Positions 1-7,625 of a stretch of DNA of 64,000 nucleotides are shown here, in pieces (within the stretch, counting starts at the first letter, position 1; each line of letters opens with the position of its first letter). The stretch comes from Scandinavium goeteborgense (GTDB lineage Bacteria; Pseudomonadota; Gammaproteobacteria; Enterobacterales; Enterobacteriaceae). Position numbers and translations under genes: made by a program. The notes beneath the pieces are model-generated. The model did not search any database and was not told the DNA's origin. It worked only from the letters and a program-made list of their open reading frames with translations. The DNA lies in contig NZ_CP054058.1 of assembly GCF_003935895.2 (NCBI RefSeq), positions 3,639,177 to 3,703,176 of the forward strand, in the 5' to 3' direction.

Positions 1-60
1 GTTATTTTCCGGAAAAAATATGCAGTCTATTTCAGCGCCTGTCGAATACTACCGAATAAG

Positions 61-256
61 GGTGAATAGTGGTGAGGAGCAAAAATCAAATATCCATGAG
101 GAATAAAATAGCCATCCATTATGAAAAAATACCATAAATGATTTTATTCCCACGTGAACAGCTATGAACAGTCGATGAATACTGTCCCGCCAACCCTTCA
201 CTTTTTAACTTACTGTATTATCTATTTTTTTAACTAAGTGAATAGTAGTGAACAGT
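61..256. repeat. Tandem GTGAAYAGT decamers, P4 crr-like iteron region
   Basis: Seven related decamers lie in three tandem clusters: GGTGAATAGT at 61 and its degenerate partner at 71; CGTGAACAGC at 153, TATGAACAGT at 163 and GATGAATACT at 174; AGTGAATAGT at 237 and AGTGAACAGT at 247. Clusters recur about every 85-92 bp. P4 ori and crr carry short iterons of the GGTGAACAG type bound by the Alpha replication protein (recalled). The position next to the sid promoter in a P4-like element supports a crr role; that role is inferred. No gene is visible in 1-407. Confidence 0.6.
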
Positions 257-273
257 TAAAGTAAGTCTGAAAC

Positions 274-299
274 AGCCTCAGTTAAACGAGGCCTTTTCT
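274..299 (+). terminator. Rho-independent terminator ahead of the sid promoter
   Basis: GCCTC at 275-279 pairs with GAGGC at 288-292 and is followed by CTTTTCT. It would end rightward transcription entering from the satellite genes outside the window and insulate the late promoter. Confidence 0.6.
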
Positions 300-316
300 G
301 GCTAGCCAAAAGAGGT

Positions 317-384
317 CTTTGTCTTGTCGCTCGCACAATGGCATTCAATGGCAGCTTTGTATGCATGACAGCACAATTGACACC
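317..384 (+). promoter_or_regulatory. P4 Psid-type late promoter with two Delta/Ogr operators
   Basis: Two dyads fit the P2/P4 late-activator consensus TTGT-N12-ACAA: 319-338 and 357-376. Both extend to CTTTGT-N10-GCACAAT. Their centres (328.5 and 366.5) are 38 bp apart. With a -10 candidate CACAAT at 372-377 and a start near 384, they fall at about -55 and -18. The -55 position is the known activating position for Ogr/Delta, and a second site near -18 is, as I recall, a feature of P4 Psid. There is no -35 box, as expected of an activator-dependent promoter. Confidence 0.75.
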
Positions 385-407
385 ACGACAAACCACCAGG
401 TGCTGAC

Positions 408-1157
408 ATGACTATCCCAGAACAGAGCAATAACCCGATCGCTGATATTTCTATCCCTGCTTCGACGCAACAGGCGCTTGAAAAAGTGAATGTCGCTAAA
501 TCAGCCTGGATGGAAGCCCGTCGCAAGCAAGGTGATGCTGCAGCGATGCTCACAACAATACGTAAACGCCGTGTAGAAACGGAAACGGAGGCAAAGGCAC
601 AAAATGAGGAATGGCGGCAGATGTTCCATGAAAACCAGGGACAGGTAACGCCAAAGATGAAAAAGCTCCGTGCTGAGATTGCTCTGGGCCGGGAAACGCT
701 CGACGAGTTTGATGACCTGCTTGCAGCCCATGCCGGAGATAATGAATTACTGCCCTGGAATACGGCGAAACTGGCCCGTGGGTACATTCAGGCGCACGAC
801 GACCTAATCGAGATCCATGTTACCCGGCTATGGGATGATTTCATGGGACAGCATGGTAAGAATCTTATTCAACTCCTGAGCCTGCTAAAGGTGACAATGG
901 GACGGCGCGCCAGCGCTTATCTGGGCGTTGTCCATGAGGTGAATGACCCTGAAACGTTATTACGGAATTTCGTTTTCTCAAAAATTACCGACCCAGCAAT
1001 AAAACAGGATGAATCATTCCAGAATGATCCTTTCCTCAAAACGATTGGTGTACGTGCTGACAGTATTGCCTATCAGGACATTAAGAACGCCCCAAGCCCG
1101 GCGGCGCAAATTCGTATTCAGAAACAGCGTGAAAAAGCGAAGAAGGAGCAAAGCTGA
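408..1157 (+). CDS. sid: Sid-like capsid size determination protein of a P4-like satellite
   Basis: This 249-aa protein resembles P4 Sid (about 244 aa). Sid forms an external scaffold on helper-phage capsid protein and forces small T=4 heads that fit only the satellite genome. From memory, the segment around residues 67-110 (WRQMF, then a Glu/Arg-rich helix and EFDDLL) aligns with the P4 sequence, and both end in a charged Ala/Lys helix after an SPAAQ-like turn. The product is largely helical, with no signal peptide or membrane segment. It is the first gene behind the Delta-type promoter, and its TGA overlaps the psu ATG. It would matter only when a P2-like helper is present. Confidence 0.85.
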   Translation: MTIPEQSNNPIADISIPASTQQALEKVNVAKSAWMEARRKQGDAAAMLTTIRKRRVETETEAKAQNEEWRQMFHENQGQVTPKMKKLRAEIALGRETLDEFDDLLAAHAGDNELLPWNTAKLARGYIQAHDDLIEIHVTRLWDDFMGQHGKNLIQLLSLLKVTMGRRASAYLGVVHEVNDPETLLRNFVFSKITDPAIKQDESFQNDPFLKTIGVRADSIAYQDIKNAPSPAAQIRIQKQREKAKKEQS

Positions 1158-1729
1158 TGAACGCTACTATTCCCCCTCAGGAAGCGCTGCAGCACTATCG
1201 GGATGCTTCTCAGAATTGGTTATCCCTTCGTAATGAACAAAGCACAGCCCAACTACGGCTGCAGGCATTGTTGCTGTCTGCAGATAAACCCGCCAATTAC
1301 GCCTGGCAGGTTGAAACTCTCAGAGAAAAGCTCGAAGTGCTTGAATGGCAGATCAGTTGTGCGGCAAGCGATAGCCTCTACGCGCAAAGAAGTGTTGTGG
1401 ATGCCTGTGTTGATAATGCCTTAAGTGACTTTATGGCAAATTCGGGCAAGGCGCTGACCTCAGCACTGGCACCTTATCTAAACGGCCCCTTTGGCCTTGA
1501 TGTTGCTGCACGTGTGCTGCGTTCTGCACTGGCGCACCATGCAGAACTCAATGCTCCAGAACTGCTTGAGTCCTGCCGCGATATCCTGGATGAATCAGGT
1601 TTGTCGCCTGATACCTCAATGCGCATGGATGCATCCAGGAGATTCACTCCGGCGAAGCATAAAACTTTTCAGGACAGACTCAAGCGCCTGAAACTCATGG
1701 AGGAAGCCTATGGCTTTACAGTGTCCTGA
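1157..1729 (+). CDS. psu: Psu, polarity suppression / capsid decoration protein
   Basis: At 190 aa it has exactly the length of P4 Psu. Several blocks match remembered P4 Psu: the RNEQ...LRLQALL helix, the LREKLEVLEWQ coiled-coil stretch near residues 52-66, ALSDFM..GKALTSALAP near 92-110, and SRRFTPAKHKTF near the C-terminus. P4 Psu binds Rho as an antiterminator and also decorates the small capsid. The start overlaps the sid stop (ATGA), so translation is probably coupled. Here psu directly follows sid and precedes delta; I recall P4 having delta in the middle. Confidence 0.92.
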   Translation: MNATIPPQEALQHYRDASQNWLSLRNEQSTAQLRLQALLLSADKPANYAWQVETLREKLEVLEWQISCAASDSLYAQRSVVDACVDNALSDFMANSGKALTSALAPYLNGPFGLDVAARVLRSALAHHAELNAPELLESCRDILDESGLSPDTSMRMDASRRFTPAKHKTFQDRLKRLKLMEEAYGFTVS

Positions 1730-1985
1730 GTGCGGTGCAATCTCACATGCTCGTTCCAGCTTTTATGAGGCCCCATCCATAAAGCGGACTTATTATCAGT
1801 GCAAAAACCTGGAGTGCTCATGCACATTCACCGCACTGGAGAGCGTGGACACGATTATTGCCCGGCCTAACAAGGTTGAGACCAAGGATGAAACCGCAAG
1901 CGAGCAATCAGAGAAGTCAGCTCACACACTCGGAAAATATGGCGCAGCCTCCAAGTTATCTAACCGCCAGCAAATTCCGATGTAA
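1710..1985 (+). CDS. Ogr/Delta-family zinc-finger late-gene activator
   Basis: This 91-aa protein carries the Ogr/Delta signature C-X2-C-X22-C-X4-C at residues 5, 8, 31 and 36. Family members activate P2/P4 late promoters by binding TTGT-N12-ACAA dyads and contacting the RNA polymerase alpha subunit. P4 Delta (166 aa) is a fusion of two such domains; this one is a single domain, the size of P2 Ogr (72 aa) plus a polar Ser/Glu/Lys tail. The ATG lies inside the end of psu (20-nt overlap) behind GGAGGA. It probably acts on the promoter at 317-384, giving positive autoregulation, and perhaps on helper late promoters. Confidence 0.88.
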   Translation: MALQCPECGAISHARSSFYEAPSIKRTYYQCKNLECSCTFTALESVDTIIARPNKVETKDETASEQSEKSAHTLGKYGAASKLSNRQQIPM

Positions 1986-2004
1986 CGACTCAGAGCAATT
2001 ATTG

Positions 2005-2028
2005 AACCGGCTCATATGCCGGTTTTTT
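2005..2028 (+). terminator. Terminator of the sid-psu-delta operon
   Basis: ACCGGC and GCCGGT flank a 6-nt loop (TCATAT) and run into TTTTTT, 20 bp past the delta stop codon. Confidence 0.85.
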
Positions 2029-2148
2029 ATGCAAACTTTCTGACTTCCCTGCTAACGTTGAGAGTGCAAGTATATGCTGCATGAATACGCATGACTTTAT
2101 GCACTGGTATTTTTACCTCTCAGACCGCACACGGCTTGGATGAGAGTC

Positions 2149-2216
2149 TTTCATGCACCTGCATGAAAACCACTGCATAAAGCGCGCAGGCGTGGCGGGG
2201 ATACGAGCGCGCGCGC
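2149..2216. other. Probable cos (packaging) site of the satellite
   Basis: The stretch at 2189-2207 begins GGCGTGGCGGGG. It closely resembles the 19-nt cohesive end shared by P2 and P4, which I recall as starting GGCG(A/T)GGCGGGGAAAGC. Just upstream is a perfect dyad, TTTCATGCA-CC-TGCATGAAA, at 2149-2168, and several more TGCATGA motifs lie between 2079 and 2175; these could be terminase contacts. The location, beyond the late operon and before the cargo/int side, is where circularised P4 DNA carries cos. The remainder of 1986-2293 has no convincing gene. Confidence 0.6.
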
Positions 2217-2293
2217 AGGGGTAAAACTGTACTACATTTCTATTTGTATACCTAAAGGCTCCCTCGCATGCAAAATGCTTTAATTTATTAACT

Positions 2294-3970
2294 TCAGTCC
2301 AATTCTCGAATAAAGAAAGGGCTAACCTCCCTTCGATCATCTATAAATATGCTCATGTAATCCTTTGCTCTAGAAAAAGCTACATACATTAATCTGTTAG
2401 CAATATCTTGAGCATAATCATTTCCTTTATCATAAGACGATTGATGTGGAACTACTTTGTCATGATATCCAATAGTTATTACATAATCATATTCTTCACC
2501 CTTTGAACCATGTATTGTTGACACAGATACAACATTTTTATCTTTGTTTATCATTTTTTTTATCGCCCCCATACCAGCTTTAATTTTCGCTACGGAAGCT
2601 GCTGCATTACAAATATTATAATCTGTCTCTATCTTAATGGATCTTTGATACTTCACTTCTAAAAAGACATAAAGCTCTTTCAACCATAAAATAAAATTAT
2701 TTTTTACAGATTGAAATTCTTTTAAATCACGCTTAAGCTGCAATGGACTTAGATGGCTTAACTCAGGAATTGAGTCAATTATCTTTCTTGCTAAAGAATG
2801 CCTTCTTTGATAGTTAACAACATTTACATCTAGAAGAACTAACTTTATTAATTCGTAAAAAACTGTATTTCTTAGACAATAAAGTGGATTTGTAGATTGA
2901 AAATCATAAACAAAACACTCAGAAATATCATACAAATCATTGATCAGTCCCATGAGGTAGTATTTATCCGGGCCTATAATCGCTATGCCATCAACACCAT
3001 TATATTTTAAGTGATATTTATTTATTAGATTGAAGATTCTTTTAGGCAATTCACCTTTCGATATATCTCTTATAATAGGCAGTCTACCATCACCTTCCCG
3101 CATAGAAATAACATCATTACGCGAAGCGGAATATTTTTTATAATAATTGACCAGTGATGTAGACGACCGGTAACAACCAGACAACGTTTCATGTCTTAAT
3201 TCAGACAATTGTAACTCAGACTTTAGAATATCTTTGTTTTTTACAGATACACCAAGATCCTGAAAAATAGCCTGATCATTATCACCAACTATAAAAACAG
3301 AAACACGATTATATCTCGTTATATATGACAAAGCCTTAAGCTGGATTAAGCTGGTGTCTTGCGACTCATCCAAATAAATATTACCAATCAACTTTGAAAG
3401 ATGCTCACATATTTTTGGATTGTCATTAAGAAAATCAACACCCAACCTTATAATATCATCAAAATCAATATACTTATTATCCTCTTTGATTCGATTATAT
3501 TCTTGAATGACCAGCAACTCTTTGTCTTTACTATCCACCGCATGGCAATAAGGTACTACAAATGAATTACCTTCTTCATCACAATTATAACGTATTCTTG
3601 TTTCTAATTTTTTATCAGCCTCTATACTTTGAATTATCTTCCTTTGCTTATATTCTGAAAGCAAAGAAAACCCATCCACAAGTCGTGGGATGGCTCCAGT
3701 GTATTTTTTAACAACCCACTCTAAAAGAAATGAATGAATAGTACCGCACCAAACCCTCTCAGTATCTATATTGAGATTATCTATCCTGCTTGAGATCTCA
3801 TCAGCTGCAGCGTTAGTATGAGTTAGTACAATGTGCCAACGAAAACCTTCATTATGATATAAGTTATCCTCAAGCATCCCAATTAATAGTTTTGTTTTCC
3901 CAGCCCCAGGGCAGGCGCTAACCAATAGATTGCTTTTAATATTTATCAAACCTCTCTTTTGATCATCCAT
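2294..3970 (-). CDS. UvrD/PcrA-like SF1A helicase, partner of the OLD nuclease (GajB-like)
   Basis: This 558-aa protein has all SF1A motifs: Walker A CPGAGKT near residues 19-26, Walker B YLDESQD, VGDNDQAIF (motif III), CYRSS (IV), TIHGSKGEEYD (V) and YVAFSRAKD (VI). It lacks the extended C-terminus of UvrD and is slightly longer than GajB (about 494 aa). The ATG overlaps the end of the OLD gene by 8 nt, so the two are co-expressed. An OLD nuclease paired with a UvrD-like helicase defines class 2 OLD/Gabija anti-phage systems. The gene is clearly AT-richer than the chromosomal backbone. Whether it works with its partner disrupted is doubtful. Confidence 0.85.
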   Translation of the reverse strand: MDDQKRGLINIKSNLLVSACPGAGKTKLLIGMLEDNLYHNEGFRWHIVLTHTNAAADEISSRIDNLNIDTERVWCGTIHSFLLEWVVKKYTGAIPRLVDGFSLLSEYKQRKIIQSIEADKKLETRIRYNCDEEGNSFVVPYCHAVDSKDKELLVIQEYNRIKEDNKYIDFDDIIRLGVDFLNDNPKICEHLSKLIGNIYLDESQDTSLIQLKALSYITRYNRVSVFIVGDNDQAIFQDLGVSVKNKDILKSELQLSELRHETLSGCYRSSTSLVNYYKKYSASRNDVISMREGDGRLPIIRDISKGELPKRIFNLINKYHLKYNGVDGIAIIGPDKYYLMGLINDLYDISECFVYDFQSTNPLYCLRNTVFYELIKLVLLDVNVVNYQRRHSLARKIIDSIPELSHLSPLQLKRDLKEFQSVKNNFILWLKELYVFLEVKYQRSIKIETDYNICNAAASVAKIKAGMGAIKKMINKDKNVVSVSTIHGSKGEEYDYVITIGYHDKVVPHQSSYDKGNDYAQDIANRLMYVAFSRAKDYMSIFIDDRREVSPFFIRELD

Positions 3971-6095
3971 AATGAACCTCGAGCAAAAGAGTTAAAGGAT
4001 CATTAGGGCAATGCTCTTTGAATACTGCCAAGGCAGCATCTAAATTATCAATAACAAAAGCCAAATCATCACGCCCAAGAGTATTATTTAACAAATCATT
4101 CCCATCTCTATTTTTAATGACTTCGACACGATATCGAACCATCTTAGCTAGAGTAAATTTATTAAAATCACCCGTAAATCCTAATGAATGACAAAGTGCC
4201 TCAGGTATTGGGAAATCGGCATCAAGCTTGTCAGCCAGCATCATGGCAAACCAACCCTTTTTATGCTTATTTGCTAACTTTAAAGCGTAACATCCGACTT
4301 TTTGTCTATCAGAGGATGAAAACGCTTCTTGATATGGGCTATAAAAGGCTTTCTTCTCAAAGGATTCATCAGCTATCTGATCAAAATACCTTACGGCTCC
4401 TGACAGGACTAAATCGATTTCAAAAGTAAATTTAGAGTAATAGGCGCGAATAAAACTGTTACCCCCAACAATTTTATCCAAAATGACTTTGCGTGCAATA
4501 CCGGATTCTGCTGATTTTACAGCTTTATTATATTCTTCTTGTGATAAATAATCTGGCTTATTGTCGCCATACAGATTTATATCATCGTCTGTTAATATTG
4601 CACATTTCTTTTTAATCCGATCTGCATGAAACAATGAAGATAGTAATTCAAACCCAGTACCCCGAACAGATACCAATGAAATACCAAGCTCATCAAGTGT
4701 AACTCCAAAAGTATTTTTGACAAGGTGAGGGATTAATATTTCCTCTGCATCCCCCTCAATTAGAATTACATTTTTTGCAAAAAGAATATCTGTTCTTATG
4801 GCATCAAGGAATCGTTCAATACGATTAATCTTCTCATCTTCGAGTCCTTTTGAGGGTGAACATGAAATAGTTTCAAGACCTTTTTTTACAAGTACATTAG
4901 TAGTTGAAATATTTGATACTGATGAGATGTGGGTTGAATGCGTAGATATAAAAACCTGAGTCCTATTATTTTTTAGGTTGCTAAATAATGATTTTTGTAT
5001 ATGTGTATGAATATGAGCCTCAGGCTCTTCTATTATCAGGAAGTTAGCCAGAAGATTTTTACTGATGCCCTCTTCATACTCATACAGTTTCAAAGCCAAA
5101 TAGATTAAATTTGCACCTCCAAGACTCATTTCTGAAAGTTCAGAGACATATCCTTCAGAAAGTGAGTCTCCTGCTTTTAATTGTAAAACTTTTACCAATT
5201 CTTTGAGTTCACTTGGTAATTCAGAGGTAACATTTAAAACTGGTGAATACGTTGTACCAACAGCATTAGTTATTGATAATAATATCCCATCCGAGAGTTT
5301 TTTTACCTCATCAATTGATGAGATTTTTTCATTTACATCCCTGATGTTTTTACTCAGGGTCTCATCATTATCAATTCCTTTAGATACATATTCTAAGAGC
5401 TTTTGAAATGGATTGAATCGATTGTTCTTAAGTTCACTAACCACATCCCTCAAAGCACGAGCATAGGTGCAACTGATATTATCCTGTATATTATAATTAC
5501 GCTGCCTGTTACCAATTAAATTAATTCGTTCTAGCTTAGGATCTGAGAATAATAGTGTATTAAAGTCACCAACCACAAGAGAGTATGTTTGGTTATCACT
5601 AAAATCGGCAGTACCTTGGCATAACACTAAAGTTTCATAGGTTGTCTTATCAATTAAATACTGTTCTTTCAGAGTATGATATGCAATTTTACGTTCTTCA
5701 TAATCTTTAATTTCATTCAGTTTAAAGAGTTGCTCTCTTATGTAAAATTGCGGTCTATAAATATAAGTTATTCGCCCAGTCCCACCACCATTAACAGTAG
5801 TATTTAATTGACACAGTAGCTCTGATTCTTCATCCCCGCCTATCTCATCAAACTCCAAGCTAACTATTACCCAATGGCCAAATGCACTTCCTAATCCTCT
5901 GTGAAAATCATTTTCTAAAAGAAATCATTTATAATAAGGCAAAGTATCATCAAGTATAAGTCTCATCGCCTCAAAAACATTTGTTTTCCCCGATGAGTTT
6001 TCACCAACAATAGTATTAACACATTCTTTTTTAAAGGACAGAGATGTTGCTTTGAAATTCCTAAAATTTCTTATTGAGAGCGTCTTGATAAACAT
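3963..6095 (-). pseudogene. OLD-family ATPase/TOPRIM nuclease (GajA-like), interrupted by an in-frame TGA
   Basis: Read through, the gene encodes 710 residues. ATG at 6095 opens MFIKTLSIRNF with Walker A GENSSGKT at residues 31-38; codon 57 (5925-5927) is TGA; the same frame then continues with LLENDFHRGLGSAF..HW to the stop at 3963. The downstream part holds the ABC-type signature SLGGAN, Walker B LIIEEPEAH, the STHSTH switch, and TOPRIM motifs IEGDAEE and DDD. OLD nucleases use ATP-controlled dimers to cleave phage DNA. After the TGA the first usable start is TTG at 5858, giving 631 aa without Walker A, so the product is probably inactive. The ATG is 6 nt past the int stop, and its Shine-Dalgarno AAGGTG lies within int. 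Homologues likely have Arg (CGA) here, giving a C-to-T nonsense change. Confidence 0.82.
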
Positions 6096-6101
6096 ATATT
6101 T

Positions 6102-7271
6102 TCACACCTTGAATATAAAATGGGAGTACCATTGCATCATTCTTTTTCTACCAATGATATATTGAGCATGGTTATACGTTCCTCTAATTGAATTTTTATC
6201 AACATGAGCCAACTGAAGTTCAATCCATGTAGTATCAAAATCATAATCGTGAAGGATAGTCGAAAAAGTATGCCGAAAACCGTGACCAGTAACCTTCCCT
6301 GCATAGCCAACACGCTTGATTAATTGATTAACACTCGCTTCACTCATCGGTTTGTTCGGATCGTTCCGCCCCGGAAAAACATAACGATAGTTCCCTGTCA
6401 TGATCTTGAGTTCATTGAGTAAATCTAACGCCTGAGTAGACAATGGCACAAGATGTGACCTGCGCATTTTCATCCTTTCAGCAGGAATTTCCCAAATAGC
6501 GTTATCTAGATCAAATTCTGACCATGAGGCAGCTCGTAATTCGATGGTTCGAACACCCGTAATCATGAGTAATTTCGTGGCAATCAGGACAAGCCGACTT
6601 CCGGTATAACTGTCTAAAGCACGCAGAAAATCGGGTATCTCATCAGCTTTTAGGAACGGGAAGTGATTTGATTGATGTACTTCGAGGGCGCTGGAGAGAT
6701 CTGCCGCAGGGTTATACTCTGCCCTACCCGTAGCTATTGCGTAGCGAAACACTTCGGAGCAACGCTGCCGCACTTTGCGCATTTTCTCTAACGCACCACG
6801 TTTCTCAATTTTACGCAGCACGTTAAGCAGCTCTAACGGTTTAATCTCTCCTACTGGTCTTGCACCCACATAAGGAAAAATGTCGTTCTTAAACGCCTCC
6901 ATGATGTCTGATGCATATCCTGCTGACCATTTGGTCGACTTCAGCTGATGCCACTCTCTGGCAATCTTTTCGAAAGCGTTCTCAGACTCGGTTTGCAAAG
7001 CAATCCTCTGCTCTTTACGAACCTCACTCGGGTTCTTACCTTCCGCGACCAATTTTCGGGCATCATCACGACGAGAACGGGCATCTGCAAGTGTGATCGT
7101 CGGATACACCCCAAGCGAAATCATTTTGGGTTTGCCTGCAAAACGATAGCGGAACCGCCAGCTCTTACTTCCATTAGGTTCTATAAGCAATGACAGCCCT
7201 TGCCCATCCCCAAGCGTATAGGGTTTATCTTCAGGCTTAGCGCGGCGAATCTGCATATCGTTTAAAGGCAT
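6102..7271 (-). CDS. int: P4-type tyrosine integrase of the thrW-inserted satellite
   Basis: This 389-aa protein has the P4/PAI integrase layout: an N-terminal arm-binding domain (LGVYPTITLADARSRRDDAR near residues 57-76), a core-binding domain, and a catalytic domain with the first Arg in TGVRTIELR, HGFRHTFST, LAHVDKNSIRGTYNHA and the nucleophilic Tyr in TYNHA. It catalyses insertion into the 3' end of the adjacent tRNA gene. It reads away from thrW and is followed after 6 nt by the OLD gene. ATG at 7271 gives MPLNDMQ; the ATG five codons later is an alternative. Confidence 0.95.
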   Translation of the reverse strand: MPLNDMQIRRAKPEDKPYTLGDGQGLSLLIEPNGSKSWRFRYRFAGKPKMISLGVYPTITLADARSRRDDARKLVAEGKNPSEVRKEQRIALQTESENAFEKIAREWHQLKSTKWSAGYASDIMEAFKNDIFPYVGARPVGEIKPLELLNVLRKIEKRGALEKMRKVRQRCSEVFRYAIATGRAEYNPAADLSSALEVHQSNHFPFLKADEIPDFLRALDSYTGSRLVLIATKLLMITGVRTIELRAASWSEFDLDNAIWEIPAERMKMRRSHLVPLSTQALDLLNELKIMTGNYRYVFPGRNDPNKPMSEASVNQLIKRVGYAGKVTGHGFRHTFSTILHDYDFDTTWIELQLAHVDKNSIRGTYNHAQYIIGRKRMMQWYSHFIFKV

Positions 7272-7322
7272 GTGTATAGGAATCCAAGACCGAACAGGAA
7301 CATATACACAATCCTATACACA
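7271..7322. promoter_or_regulatory. TATACACA repeats before int, possible integrase arm sites
   Basis: TATACACA occurs at 7303-7310 and 7315-7322, and its inverse TGTGTATA at 7271-7278 overlaps the int start. TGTGTATAGGA (7271-7281) and TCCTATACACA (7312-7322) form an 11-bp perfect inverted repeat. P4 integrase binds short arm-type repeats near its own promoter and represses int, so a dual att/operator role is plausible. This is inference from position and symmetry. Confidence 0.5.
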
Positions 7323-7434
7323 TTCTGTATCGGATTCTACTGGATGGTTACGGACGACGATGGACTAAAAAGCAGTAAAATCGTTATAAATCAGGGAGTT
7401 TATGGATGAATATGGACGTTTGAGGAAGTTGAGA

Positions 7435-7510
7435 TGGTGCCGATAATAGGAGTCGAACCTACGACCTTCGCATTACGAATGCGCTGCTCTACCAACTGAG
7501 CTATATCGGC
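7435..7510 (-). tRNA. thrW: tRNA-Thr (anticodon CGU), satellite integration target
   Basis: The 76-nt minus-strand sequence begins GCCGATATAGCTCAG and ends in an encoded CCA; anticodon CGT lies opposite 7475-7477. It matches E. coli thrW, which also lies just past proA and hosts the CP4-6 prophage. The satellite integrase starts about 160 bp from the tRNA 3' end, so the crossover core lies in that 3' end and its duplicate should be at the other element end outside this window. Confidence 0.97.
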
Positions 7511-7565
7511 ACTGAGTGCTGCAAAACACTGGGGATGTGCTTCGGGGTAAAAGGTTAAAACTCTG

Positions 7566-7618
7566 CGGGTGATGCGTCAATGGCCTTGAGAATCAAACGC
7601 CTATTTTTGCATCACCCG
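7566..7618 (-). terminator. Long hairpin past proA
   Basis: CGGGTGATGC (7566-7575) and GCATCACCCG (7609-7618) are perfect 10-bp inverted arms around a 33-nt loop that folds further. On the minus strand it is followed by CAGAGTTTTAACC. It probably ends proBA transcription before thrW. Confidence 0.5.
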
Positions 7619-7625
7619 AGTTCAA

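Noticed and set aside
2113..2340. 75-codon minus-strand frame covering the cos-like region
   Set aside because: It overlaps the helicase 3' end and the repeat-rich cos candidate, lacks a plausible ribosome-binding site and resembles no known protein.
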